Assembly (NCBI RefSeq): GCF_900108955.1
Contig: NZ_FNYA01000007.1
Location: forward strand, 1-64,000
Length of the DNA: 64,000 nucleotides
Reading direction: 5' to 3'
Source: Flavobacterium terrigena
GTDB lineage: Bacteria; Bacteroidota; Bacteroidia; Flavobacteriales; Flavobacteriaceae
Shown in pieces: positions 1-6,357 of this stretch (position 1 is the first letter of the stretch; each line of letters opens with the position of its first letter). The position numbers and the translations under genes were made by a program. The notes below the pieces were generated by a model. The model saw nothing but the letters and a program-made list of their open reading frames with translations. It was not told the DNA's origin and did not search any database.

Positions 1-5
1 GGGTG

Positions 6-35
6 CAAAAGTAGAACCTTTTTTTTAATTACCAA
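6..35 (-). promoter_or_regulatory. rRNA-type promoter, copy nearest the window edge
   Basis: On the minus strand there is a -7 box TACTTTTG (13 to 6) followed by CACCC, and a -33 TTG (35-33) within TTTTGG, 19 nt apart. This fits the Bacteroidota consensus TTG-N17-23-TAnnTTTG well. The start site falls at about position 1, so the transcript leaves the window. It is the last of three similar promoters spaced about 113 nt apart. The target is inferred to be an rRNA operon; it cannot be seen. Confidence 0.65.
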
Positions 36-119
36 AACTTTTTGAAACTTTTTTTTGAGAAAATTTTCATCCCGTTTTAATCAATCATTATTTGTAAGAA
101 CTCCCTCTCTTGCGGGGTG

Positions 120-151
120 CAAAGATAACATCTTTATATTTTAATTTCCAA
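120..151 (-). promoter_or_regulatory. rRNA-type promoter, middle copy
   Basis: The minus strand reads TATCTTTG (127 to 120) then CACCCCGCAA, with TTG at 151-149 inside TTTGG, spacing 21 nt. Downstream the transcript would begin GCAAGAGAGGGAGTTCTT, a block nearly repeated after the next copy. That block resembles the boxA-like start of rRNA leaders, which is inference. Both promoter elements match the Bacteroidota consensus. Confidence 0.65.
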
Positions 152-231
152 ATCTTTTTTTATCTTTTTTCAAAAATATTTTTTCCGATTTGCTTATCAT
201 TATATAAAGAACTTCTCTCTCATTGCGGGTG

Positions 232-263
232 CAAAACTAGCACTTTAATTCGAAATTCCTAAC
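232..263 (-). promoter_or_regulatory. rRNA-type promoter, most upstream copy
   Basis: The minus strand reads TAGTTTTG (239 to 232) then CACCCGCAATGAGAGAGAAG and TTCTT. The -33 region is degenerate: TTAGG stands where the other two copies have TTTGG. It is the third of three tandem promoter plus leader units directed leftward out of the window. AT-rich sequence upstream (264-330) could act as an UP element. Confidence 0.55.
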
Positions 264-499
264 ATAAACTTAATCTTTTTTTAAAGTATTTTGTTATCTT
301 TTGTTTTACAGGAAGTTACAATCATCGATTTATTTTGCAGTTTATCGTTTACTTGGGGTTTTGGCGGTTGGTAGTCGTGATTTAAAGGAATGATGGTGTT
401 TGAAATTATGTGGATTCTTTGAAAAATAGCTTGTCTTTCTTTGTTTTTCTGTTGCTACACTCTTTGTGAATCACTAAATTTCTTCTGAAAACAGGTTTC
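264..499. other. Intergenic region without a supported gene
   Basis: Between the tandem promoters and the structured-RNA candidate I see no convincing coding sequence. A 67-codon minus-strand frame (455-658) is rich in Tyr, Phe and Leu, runs through the RNA candidate and has no family features, so it is not called. The AT-rich stretch next to the promoters is probably upstream promoter DNA. Confidence 0.5.
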
Positions 500-579
500 T
501 AGCCCTGATAGGAGCGGCATCCTTTTATTTAATTCTTCAAAATTAAATAAAAGATATAGCAGATAGCAGGAAATAGCTT
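500..579 (+). ncRNA. Structured RNA candidate, Flavo-1-like
   Basis: The stretch begins TAGCCCTGATAGGAGCGG and ends GCAGGAAATAGCT. A perfect 13-bp stem (522-534 with 541-553) closes a CTTCAA loop. CCTG (504-507) can pair with CAGG (567-570), and AGC (501-503) with GCT (576-578), giving a closed multi-helix fold. Start and end words of this kind recur in flavobacterial intergenic regions and match my recollection of the Flavo-1 RNA family; family membership is from memory, not a search. The strand is chosen from the remembered consensus orientation. A similar element lies at 6163-6241. Confidence 0.5.
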
Positions 580-634
580 CTGAAAAATCACACCTATATA
601 TATAATAGTAGAAATATAATGTTTCAAATAAAAA

Positions 635-662
635 ACGGCTGATGTAACAAAACATCAACCGT
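635..662 (-). terminator. Terminator of the LolC/E-type permease gene
   Basis: ACGGCTGATGT (635-645) pairs with ACATCAACCGT (652-662), with one C/A mismatch and a 6-nt loop. On the minus strand the stem is followed by a run of six T. It lies 34 nt after the stop codon of the permease gene. Confidence 0.7.
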
Positions 663-695
663 ATATATTATAGTGTAAAAAAACAGAATAAATTT

Positions 696-1928
696 CTAAT
701 CGAACTTCAACGCTTTGATTGGAGAAATTTTTGTGATTAGATAAGATGGAATTAACAATACCAGCACACATATTAATATAGTACCGATATTTAATAATAA
801 TATGTGTAGTAAATTTATATCTACAGGCGCTGAAGAGACATAATAACTTTCGGGATTCAGTTTAATGATTTCAAACTTCTTTTGTAATACCAATAATAAG
901 ATGGCGATTCCGTTACCCCAAAGTAATCCTCTTGAAATTAAATGAGCAGCATTATAAAGGAATATTTTACGTACCGACCAATTGCTCGCGCCCAATGCTT
1001 TTAACATACCTATTAATTGGGTGCGTTCTAATATTAAAACCAATAAAGCGACTACCATATTTATGGTTGCCACACCTATCATTATAATAAGGATGACCAA
1101 AATATTGAAATCGAAAAGTTTTAGCCATTCGAAAACACTGAAATACTTTTCAGAAATAGATGCACTATTAAATGTAGGCGGAATGGTTTTGTAAATTTCT
1201 TCAGCACGTTCATCTAGTTTAGAGAAATCGTCGATGAAAATTTCATAGGCTCCAATTTGGTTTGGCTGCCATTTATTGATTCGTTGTAAATGTTCTATGT
1301 TACCTATTATATAAGAGGAATCGAATTCTTGAAATCCAGAATTATAAATTCCGGCAATTTTAAACTTTCGCATACTTGGCAATTTGCCTTGCGTTTTCAT
1401 AAAAAAGGTATTGAAAGAACTTCCGACTTTCAATTTTAATCGGTTTGCTAAAAACTGAGAAATCAATACTTCGTTAATATCACCTTCTTTATAGGTCGGG
1501 ATTTTCCCTTCCACCAAAAACTCTTTTAAGTTTTTCCATTGATAAGAAGCATCGACACCTTTGAAAATAATTCCTTCTACATCTGTTTCAGTTCTTATTA
1601 ATGCGCCTTTTGTAATTATGGGTTGCACATGTGTGATGAAACTGTTCTTTTTAAGTTGGGAAACTGGTAATAATTTTGAATCAATAGGTTCCGCTGTAAC
1701 TTGGGATTGGTTGTCGTCGAAGTTGGAAACAATCACATGACCATTGAATGCAGAAATTTTTTCACGAATTTTTTCTTGCAAGCCAACACCTGTTGCCACA
1801 GACATAATCATCATAAGAATGCTTAAGGCAATAGCTAAAATTGCAATTTTTATAATTGGAGAAGAAACACTACTTTTATAACTTTTAGAAACAATAAGTC
1901 GTTTCGCAATAAAATATTCTAAATTCAA
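696..1928 (-). CDS. ABC transporter permease, LolC/LolE (FtsX) family
   Basis: A 410-residue inner-membrane protein of the lipoprotein-release permease type. The layout is typical: one N-terminal membrane helix (about 22-46), a large periplasmic MacB-PCD-like domain (about 47-270), then an FtsX domain with three helices (about 273-300, 325-345, 372-396). By family it would work with a LolD-like ATPase to move lipoproteins toward the outer membrane, but no ATPase gene adjoins it. The start is TTG (1928-1926); the N-terminus MNLEYFIAKRLI looks right for the family and I see no better ATG. It is divergent from the DUF1343 gene. Family assignment is firm, the transported substrate is inferred. 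Confidence 0.85.
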   Translation of the reverse strand: MNLEYFIAKRLIVSKSYKSSVSSPIIKIAILAIALSILMMIMSVATGVGLQEKIREKISAFNGHVIVSNFDDNQSQVTAEPIDSKLLPVSQLKKNSFITHVQPIITKGALIRTETDVEGIIFKGVDASYQWKNLKEFLVEGKIPTYKEGDINEVLISQFLANRLKLKVGSSFNTFFMKTQGKLPSMRKFKIAGIYNSGFQEFDSSYIIGNIEHLQRINKWQPNQIGAYEIFIDDFSKLDERAEEIYKTIPPTFNSASISEKYFSVFEWLKLFDFNILVILIIMIGVATINMVVALLVLILERTQLIGMLKALGASNWSVRKIFLYNAAHLISRGLLWGNGIAILLLVLQKKFEIIKLNPESYYVSSAPVDINLLHILLLNIGTILICVLVLLIPSYLITKISPIKALKFD

Positions 1929-2031
1929 AATATACTTTTATATGAAATGAGCATAAGATTTAATTGGTCGCAAACACCATTGATGATATGCGAATAACAT
2001 ATGACAAATAAAAAACAAAAATTATAGACAT

Positions 2032-3270
2032 ATGACATTTGAGTTCAAAAATACGTTTTTATTTATTTCTACACTATTAATTTTAGTTGGATGTTCTACA
2101 ACTAAAAACAATACAAGTGCAACTATTAATAACACGACCCAAACTACTAGTACACTTCCAAAAGCTGGAAAGTTTAAAACTGGTGCTGAAAACTATAACG
2201 CATACTTACCTTTATTAGCCAATAAGAAAGTTGGAATTGTTACGAATCCGACTGGAATAGTTGAAAATAAAAAACATCTGGTTGATTTCTTATTGGAAAA
2301 ACAAATCAATCTTCAAAAAATATATGCTCCTGAACATGGTTTTAGAGGAATTGCCGATGCAGGTGAAATGATTAAAGACGGAAAAGATAGTAAAACGAAC
2401 TTACCCATTATTTCCCTTTACGGAAACAACAAAAAACCAAAACCTGAGCAATTAGCTGATATTGATGTAATAATTTTCGACATTCAAGATGTGGGTGCGA
2501 GATTTTACACCTATATCTCTACGTTACATTATGTGATGGAAGCTTGCGCAGAAAACAACATTGAGCTAATAGTTTTAGATCGGCCGAATCCTAATGGAAC
2601 TATTGTTGATGGTCCGATTTTAGAAATGGAACATAAAAGTTTTGTGGGCATGCACCCTATTCCCGTTTTACACGGAATGACAATTGGTGAATATGCCAAA
2701 ATGATTAATGGTGAAAAATGGTTGACCCATTCGACAAGCTCAGGGCAAGCTATTCAATGTAAGTTGAAAGTTATTCCTTGTCAGCATTACAAAAGAGATA
2801 TGGTTTATAGCTTACCTGTGAAGCCATCTCCTAATTTACCAAATGATCAAGCAATCAATTTATATGCGAGTTTGTGCTTTTTTGAAGGTACGAATGTAAG
2901 CGTAGGACGTGGAACTGAAAAACAATTTCAGATTTATGGCTCTCCTTTTTTAACTAATTTCAATTTTAGCTTCACTCCTATTTCTAATTTTGGCGCGAAA
3001 GATCCGATGCATAAAGATGTGTTGTGTACTGGAGAAGACTTAACCAAAATTGAAAAAGTAAAACGTTTAGAATTGAAATGGTTGTTGAAAGCCTATTCGG
3101 ATACTTCTGATAAAGCGGTTTTCTTTAATGATTTTTTTACCAAATTGGCTGGAACTAAAAAACTACAAGAACAAATTGTTAGTGGAGTTTCAGAAAAAGA
3201 AATTAGAAAAAGCTGGGAAACTGGTTTGAATAGTTTTAAGGAAATGAGAAAAAAGTATCTTATATACTAA
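2032..3270 (+). CDS. DUF1343 lipoprotein, NamZ/YbbC-type exo-N-acetylmuramidase family
   Basis: A 412-residue protein with a lipoprotein signal peptide (lipobox LVGC, Cys21). Family motifs include EHGFRG, an FDIQDVG block and LDRPNPNG. Characterised relatives (NamZ of Bacillus) release N-acetylmuramic acid from the non-reducing end of peptidoglycan glycans, so a cell-wall turnover or scavenging role in the periplasm is likely. Residues 232-242 (THSTSSGQAIQ) come from a 25-nt sequence identical in style to a dispersed 'TTCGACAAGCTCAG' repeat and look like an in-frame insertion between MINGEKW and the CKLKVIPC segment. The 3' end overlaps the convergent VOC gene by 11 nt. Confidence 0.85.
   Translation: MTFEFKNTFLFISTLLILVGCSTTKNNTSATINNTTQTTSTLPKAGKFKTGAENYNAYLPLLANKKVGIVTNPTGIVENKKHLVDFLLEKQINLQKIYAPEHGFRGIADAGEMIKDGKDSKTNLPIISLYGNNKKPKPEQLADIDVIIFDIQDVGARFYTYISTLHYVMEACAENNIELIVLDRPNPNGTIVDGPILEMEHKSFVGMHPIPVLHGMTIGEYAKMINGEKWLTHSTSSGQAIQCKLKVIPCQHYKRDMVYSLPVKPSPNLPNDQAINLYASLCFFEGTNVSVGRGTEKQFQIYGSPFLTNFNFSFTPISNFGAKDPMHKDVLCTGEDLTKIEKVKRLELKWLLKAYSDTSDKAVFFNDFFTKLAGTKKLQEQIVSGVSEKEIRKSWETGLNSFKEMRKKYLIY
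2726..2750 (+). repeat. In-frame copy of a dispersed TTCGACAAGCTCAG-type repeat
   Basis: The sequence CCCATTCGACAAGCTCAGGG (2726-2745) continues with CAAGC. The core TTCGACAAGCTCAG is a short repeat I know from intergenic regions of many Bacteroidota and Proteobacteria. Here it lies inside the DUF1343 gene, keeps the frame and adds about 10 residues. The assignment rests on recognition of the core only. Confidence 0.5.
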
Positions 3271-3628
3271 TATCTTGTCCGAATTGTAGCGTATATCCGT
3301 TATTATCATAAATAGCGAATTCGCGCATTCCCCATGGGAAGTCGTCCATTTCATAACAGATTTTACATTTGTCTTTTAAATTGTTCCAAAGTTCTTCCAC
3401 TTGGTCCACATTTATATAAAACGAACCAGTGAAAATTGGCTTTTCAAAAACCATATGTTCATTTGGAACTGCCATCATAATTTCGGCTTCCTCTTTATAT
3501 AATGAGGCCCAGTTCCAATCTTTATTATATTCTCCACAAATAAAACCTAAAGTGTTTACATAAAACTCGATGGTTTCTTCCAGTTTATCGGTCCAAATCA
3601 TTGGTCTGATGGGTTGAAATTTTGCCAT
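3260..3628 (-). CDS. VOC family (glyoxalase/bleomycin-resistance-like) protein
   Basis: A 122-residue single-domain protein of the vicinal oxygen chelate fold. It opens with the usual first strand and helix (PMIWTDKLEETIEFYVNTLG), has a middle NVDQVEELWNNL helix and ends with the AIYDNNGYTLQFG strand. Length is normal for a one-unit VOC protein that pairs as a dimer. The substrate cannot be told: members range from lyases and dioxygenases to antibiotic-binding proteins. It lies 10 nt downstream of the YkgJ-like gene on the same strand, so the two may be co-transcribed. Confidence 0.8.
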   Translation of the reverse strand: MAKFQPIRPMIWTDKLEETIEFYVNTLGFICGEYNKDWNWASLYKEEAEIMMAVPNEHMVFEKPIFTGSFYINVDQVEELWNNLKDKCKICYEMDDFPWGMREFAIYDNNGYTLQFGQDISI

Positions 3629-3638
3629 AATTTATAAT

Positions 3639-4136
3639 TTAAAGAACAATTTTTAATTTCATTTTTTCTACAATATTAAAAGCTGCTGGACAAATTGCTA
3701 CGTTTAGCAAAGTTAAATCGGTAATTTGATTGAACTTTTTCCTGTCGGTGTGCGGAAATTCTCTACAAGCTTTCGGACGAACATCGTAAATAAAACATTT
3801 ATTATCTGAATCTAAAAATGTACACGGAACCGATTTTAATACATAATCATTGTCTTCATCTATACGTAAAAACTGATTGATAAATTGTTGTGGTTTTTGT
3901 TTTAGATGTTTTGAAATTCGTTCGACATCGGCATCAGTAAATAATGGACCAGTTGTTTTACAGCAATTCGCGCATTCTAAACAATCGGTTTTCTTAAATT
4001 CGGCATCATGTAAATCTTGCATCACATAATCTAAATTTTTAGGCACACGTTTTTTTAGCTTATCGAAATATTTTTTGTTTTCAATATGCGTATCTTTGGC
4101 TAGTTTTTGAATTTCGTTTAATGCTGGTTTTAACAT
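3639..4136 (-). CDS. YkgJ family cysteine-cluster protein
   Basis: A 165-residue protein with the family's cysteine cluster: CLECANCC at Cys52, 55, 58 and 59, then Cys105, Cys114 and Cys124 in a C-x8-C-x9-C arrangement ending KACREFPH. Such clusters are thought to bind zinc or an Fe-S centre; the biological role of the family is poorly known. A -7 box TAGCTTTG lies about 20 nt upstream of the start. It is the first gene of a probable two-gene unit with the VOC protein and is divergent from the methyltransferase gene. Confidence 0.85.
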   Translation of the reverse strand: MLKPALNEIQKLAKDTHIENKKYFDKLKKRVPKNLDYVMQDLHDAEFKKTDCLECANCCKTTGPLFTDADVERISKHLKQKPQQFINQFLRIDEDNDYVLKSVPCTFLDSDNKCFIYDVRPKACREFPHTDRKKFNQITDLTLLNVAICPAAFNIVEKMKLKIVL

Positions 4137-4155
4137 GTCGTATCAGAATGAACTG

Positions 4156-4163
4156 CAAAGCTA
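4156..4163 (-). promoter_or_regulatory. Promoter -7 box for the YkgJ-like gene
   Basis: The minus strand reads TAGCTTTG at 4163-4156, a full match to TAnnTTTG, 20 nt before the ATG at 4136. No clear TTG is present at the -33 position. Confidence 0.5.
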
Positions 4164-4217
4164 CGATTTTGAATGCTGATTTAAGAATAACGAATGTTGA
4201 ATTTTGAAATATAAAAA

Positions 4218-4925
4218 ATGAAAGACCTTTTCGGAAAAGCTATATTAGATTACCAAACCGATAATACTCCTGAAGATTTAATTACGGAAACTTCTATTTC
4301 TGAAGCGGATGAAATGAGCGTTGCGTATTTATTTCGCACTTATAACGAAATGCCAAAGTTGGAACAAAAAGCGTTACAACTAGCAAAAGGTAAAGTTTTA
4401 GACGTGGGTTGTGGCGCTGGAAGTCATGCTTTAGAATTACAAAACGAAAGAAAATTAGAGGTTACTGCCATTGATATTTCTGAAAATGCTGTGAAAGCGT
4501 GTCAACTTCGTGGGATAAATAATGTGAAAGTTGAAAATATTTTAGATTTAGATACCGAAACCAAATATGATACGATTTTACTTTTAATGAATGGAACTGG
4601 AATTTTCGGAACTTTGAATGAAACGGCGAAATATTTGCAGAAATTAAAATCGTTATTAAATGAAGGTGGCCAAATTCTAATTGATTCTTCTGATTTAATT
4701 TATATGTTTGACCAGGATGAAGATGGTGCATATAGTATTCCTGCAGATGGCTATTATGGCGAATTGACTTTTAATGTTCAATATAAAGGAGAAACTGATG
4801 ATACTTTCCCGTGGTTGTATTTAGACTACAACACACTTCAAAATGCAGCAATTGCAAATGGATTACAATGTGAATTAATTACTGAAGGTGAACATTTTGA
4901 TTATTTAGCCAAGCTTTCAATTTAG
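4218..4925 (+). CDS. Class I SAM-dependent methyltransferase
   Basis: A 235-residue cytosolic enzyme with the Rossmann-fold SAM-binding motif VLDVGCGAGSHALEL (about residues 61-75), an acidic residue at the end of strand 2 (TAIDIS) and the LLLMNGTGIFG motif-IV region. It transfers a methyl group from SAM to an unknown acceptor. The N-terminal 50 residues are a helical cap. It stands alone between a divergent and a convergent gene and ends in a strong shared terminator. The acceptor cannot be deduced from sequence. Confidence 0.82.
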   Translation: MKDLFGKAILDYQTDNTPEDLITETSISEADEMSVAYLFRTYNEMPKLEQKALQLAKGKVLDVGCGAGSHALELQNERKLEVTAIDISENAVKACQLRGINNVKVENILDLDTETKYDTILLLMNGTGIFGTLNETAKYLQKLKSLLNEGGQILIDSSDLIYMFDQDEDGAYSIPADGYYGELTFNVQYKGETDDTFPWLYLDYNTLQNAAIANGLQCELITEGEHFDYLAKLSI

Positions 4926-4933
4926 AAACAATA

Positions 4934-4978
4934 AAAAAATCCAAATTCCAATGCAATAGATTGAAATTTGGATTTTTT
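4934..4978. terminator. Bidirectional terminator between methyltransferase and DUF2059 genes
   Basis: A 14-bp stem, AAAAAATCCAAATT (4934-4947) with AATTTGGATTTTTT (4965-4978), has A-runs on one flank and T-runs on the other. It can therefore terminate the rightward methyltransferase gene and the leftward DUF2059 gene, whose stop is only 20 nt away. Confidence 0.85.
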
Positions 4979-4997
4979 ATATTTGGTATATTTAGCT

Positions 4998-5408
4998 TTA
5001 TTGTTTCATGTATTTTTGAACAATTGCTTGAAGCTCATCTTGTCCCCATTGAGATCCGATTGCCATAGATTTCTCCATTAGCAATCCAGTATTTGAAGAC
5101 ATTTTTTTTCCAATTGGTGTTTCATAGAATTTCAATAAATCTTTAATGTCTTGATGTGTGTATATTTCCATATAAACAACAGCTAATTTATCATACAATT
5201 TAGGTAAAGTAGCGTCAAAATCTTTAGAAAAAGCTGCCTGGCTTTCTTCAGGAATCATATTAAAAATTTGCTTTTTAGCAGAATCCATTGATCCATTCGC
5301 TCCAGATTTTTCAATTAATTTCATTACATCAGCTTTAAAAGCCTCATTTTGAGAAAACGAGAACTGAATTGAAAAAACAAGTGCGGCAATAATAAAAATC
5401 TTTTTCAT
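4998..5408 (-). CDS. DUF2059 secreted protein
   Basis: A 136-residue exported protein with a cleavable signal peptide (about 1-19, ending FSFSQ). The mature part is helical and carries the DUF2059 hallmark FYETPIGKKM (about residues 94-103). The function of the family is unknown. It starts 1 nt after the stop codon of queE, so it is almost certainly co-transcribed with it, although a link to queuosine synthesis is not established. Confidence 0.85.
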   Translation of the reverse strand: MKKIFIIAALVFSIQFSFSQNEAFKADVMKLIEKSGANGSMDSAKKQIFNMIPEESQAAFSKDFDATLPKLYDKLAVVYMEIYTHQDIKDLLKFYETPIGKKMSSNTGLLMEKSMAIGSQWGQDELQAIVQKYMKQ

Positions 5409-5409
5409 T

Positions 5410-6042
5410 TTAAGGTATATTTAAATATTTATGTGTTTGTAAAGATACTCTCCATTTTGGATTATTCATTACATAGTCTACAATTAGTGGTGTCATTTCT
5501 TCTTTTTTACTCCATTCTGGTTGTAAAAATAAAATGGCATTTTTATTGGTTTTTTCTGCTTGTTCTTCAGCAAAAATGAAATCGTGTTTGTTATGAATGA
5601 TAACTTTTAATTCGTTTGCAATGGCATAAGCAGATTCTACTGGCAATTTATTTTTCTTTGGAGACAAACAAAACCAATCCCAAGTTCCGGTTACGTCATA
5701 AGCACCAGAAGTTTCAATATGAACATGCAATCCAGCATTTTTCAATTGCTTTGTAATTGGGTTCATATCCCAAGTTAAGGGTTCACCACCAGTAATCACA
5801 ATTGTTTTTGCGTATTTTTTTGCATTAGTAACAATGGTTTCAACAGAAGTTGGTGGATGCAAGTCAGCATTCCAGCTTTCTTTAACGTCACACCAATGGC
5901 AACCTACATCACAACCACCTACTCTAATGAAGTATGCAGCAGTTCCTGTGTGGTAACCTTCGCCTTGAATGGTGTAAAACTCTTCCATTAACGGAAGCAT
6001 TTCGCCTTTGTTCACTAATATTTGAGTTTCTTTATTAAGCAT
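5410..6042 (-). CDS. queE: 7-carboxy-7-deazaguanine synthase
   Basis: A 210-residue radical-SAM enzyme that contracts 6-carboxytetrahydropterin to 7-carboxy-7-deazaguanine, a step of queuosine (and preQ0/preQ1) synthesis. The [4Fe-4S]-SAM cluster motif is GGCDVGCHWCD, with Cys44, 48 and 51 in the standard C-x3-C-x2-C spacing; MEEFYTIQGEG is the conserved substrate-site N-terminus and ITGGEP the SAM-binding motif. Length is normal for QueE. A -7 promoter box lies 18 nt before the ATG. queA, the late step of the same pathway, is 18 kb away in this window. Confidence 0.93.
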   Translation of the reverse strand: MLNKETQILVNKGEMLPLMEEFYTIQGEGYHTGTAAYFIRVGGCDVGCHWCDVKESWNADLHPPTSVETIVTNAKKYAKTIVITGGEPLTWDMNPITKQLKNAGLHVHIETSGAYDVTGTWDWFCLSPKKNKLPVESAYAIANELKVIIHNKHDFIFAEEQAEKTNKNAILFLQPEWSKKEEMTPLIVDYVMNNPKWRVSLQTHKYLNIP

Positions 6043-6059
6043 ATTTTATTTATTGGATG

Positions 6060-6067
6060 CAAAGGTA
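6060..6067 (-). promoter_or_regulatory. Promoter -7 box for queE
   Basis: The minus strand reads TACCTTTG (6067-6060) followed by CATCC, a full -7 match. The predicted transcript begins about 10 nt before the queE ATG, so there is no room for a riboswitch. The -33 position is occupied by a tandem CACGAAG repeat rather than a clean TTG. Confidence 0.6.
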
Positions 6068-6081
6068 AGTATTTTTGTTTT

Positions 6082-6106
6082 GACACGAAGACACGAAGAC
6101 ACAAAG
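6082..6106. repeat. Short tandem repeat upstream of queE
   Basis: Three consecutive 9-nt units of the form GACACGAAG / ACACGAAGA / CACAAAG. Repeats of this style are common in flavobacterial spacers. It resembles, but is not the same as, the CACATAG repeats at 63426-63507. Confidence 0.5.
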
Positions 6107-6162
6107 TTTTTTTTAAAACTGATTGCGTTGATTTGATTCTTGGAGTTGAGTTTGTACTTGAT

Positions 6163-6241
6163 TAGCCCAGATTGCAATGGTAGCTTGTTTGAAATAAATG
6201 AGATAAAAACTTTTTTGGAAGAAGCGACCCACGGAAGCTTA
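6163..6241 (+). ncRNA. Second structured RNA candidate, Flavo-1-like
   Basis: This begins TAGCCCAGATTG and ends GACCCACGGAAGCTT, matching the start and end style of the element at 500-579. GGTAGCTT (6179-6186) pairs with AAGCGACC (6222-6229) with a single A/G mismatch, and AGC (6164-6166) with GCT (6237-6239). The internal part differs from the first element and lacks the long A/T stem. It lies in the 315-nt spacer between queE and the TPR gene, where no coding sequence is visible. The family name is from memory and strand is assumed from the remembered consensus. Confidence 0.45.
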
Positions 6242-6310
6242 TTTCAAAATTTAGTTTTTACTTATTTAGGAGAACAACTATAATGGAAAGCTGGAAATGG
6301 CTTCAAACAA

Positions 6311-6340
6311 AAAAACCGATAACTTTCGCTATCGGTTTTT
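6311..6340 (-). terminator. Terminator of the TonB-cluster operon
   Basis: AAAAACCGAT (6311-6320) pairs with ATCGGTTTTT (6331-6340) around a 10-nt loop. The minus strand continues into a T-run. It sits 18 nt after the TPR gene stop, closing the eight-gene leftward operon. Confidence 0.85.
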
Positions 6341-6357
6341 AAATTTTTATAGTTTTA

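Noticed and set aside
455..658. 67-codon minus-strand reading frame
   Set aside because: Low-complexity Tyr/Phe/Leu composition, no family features, and it runs across a structured RNA candidate and a terminator.
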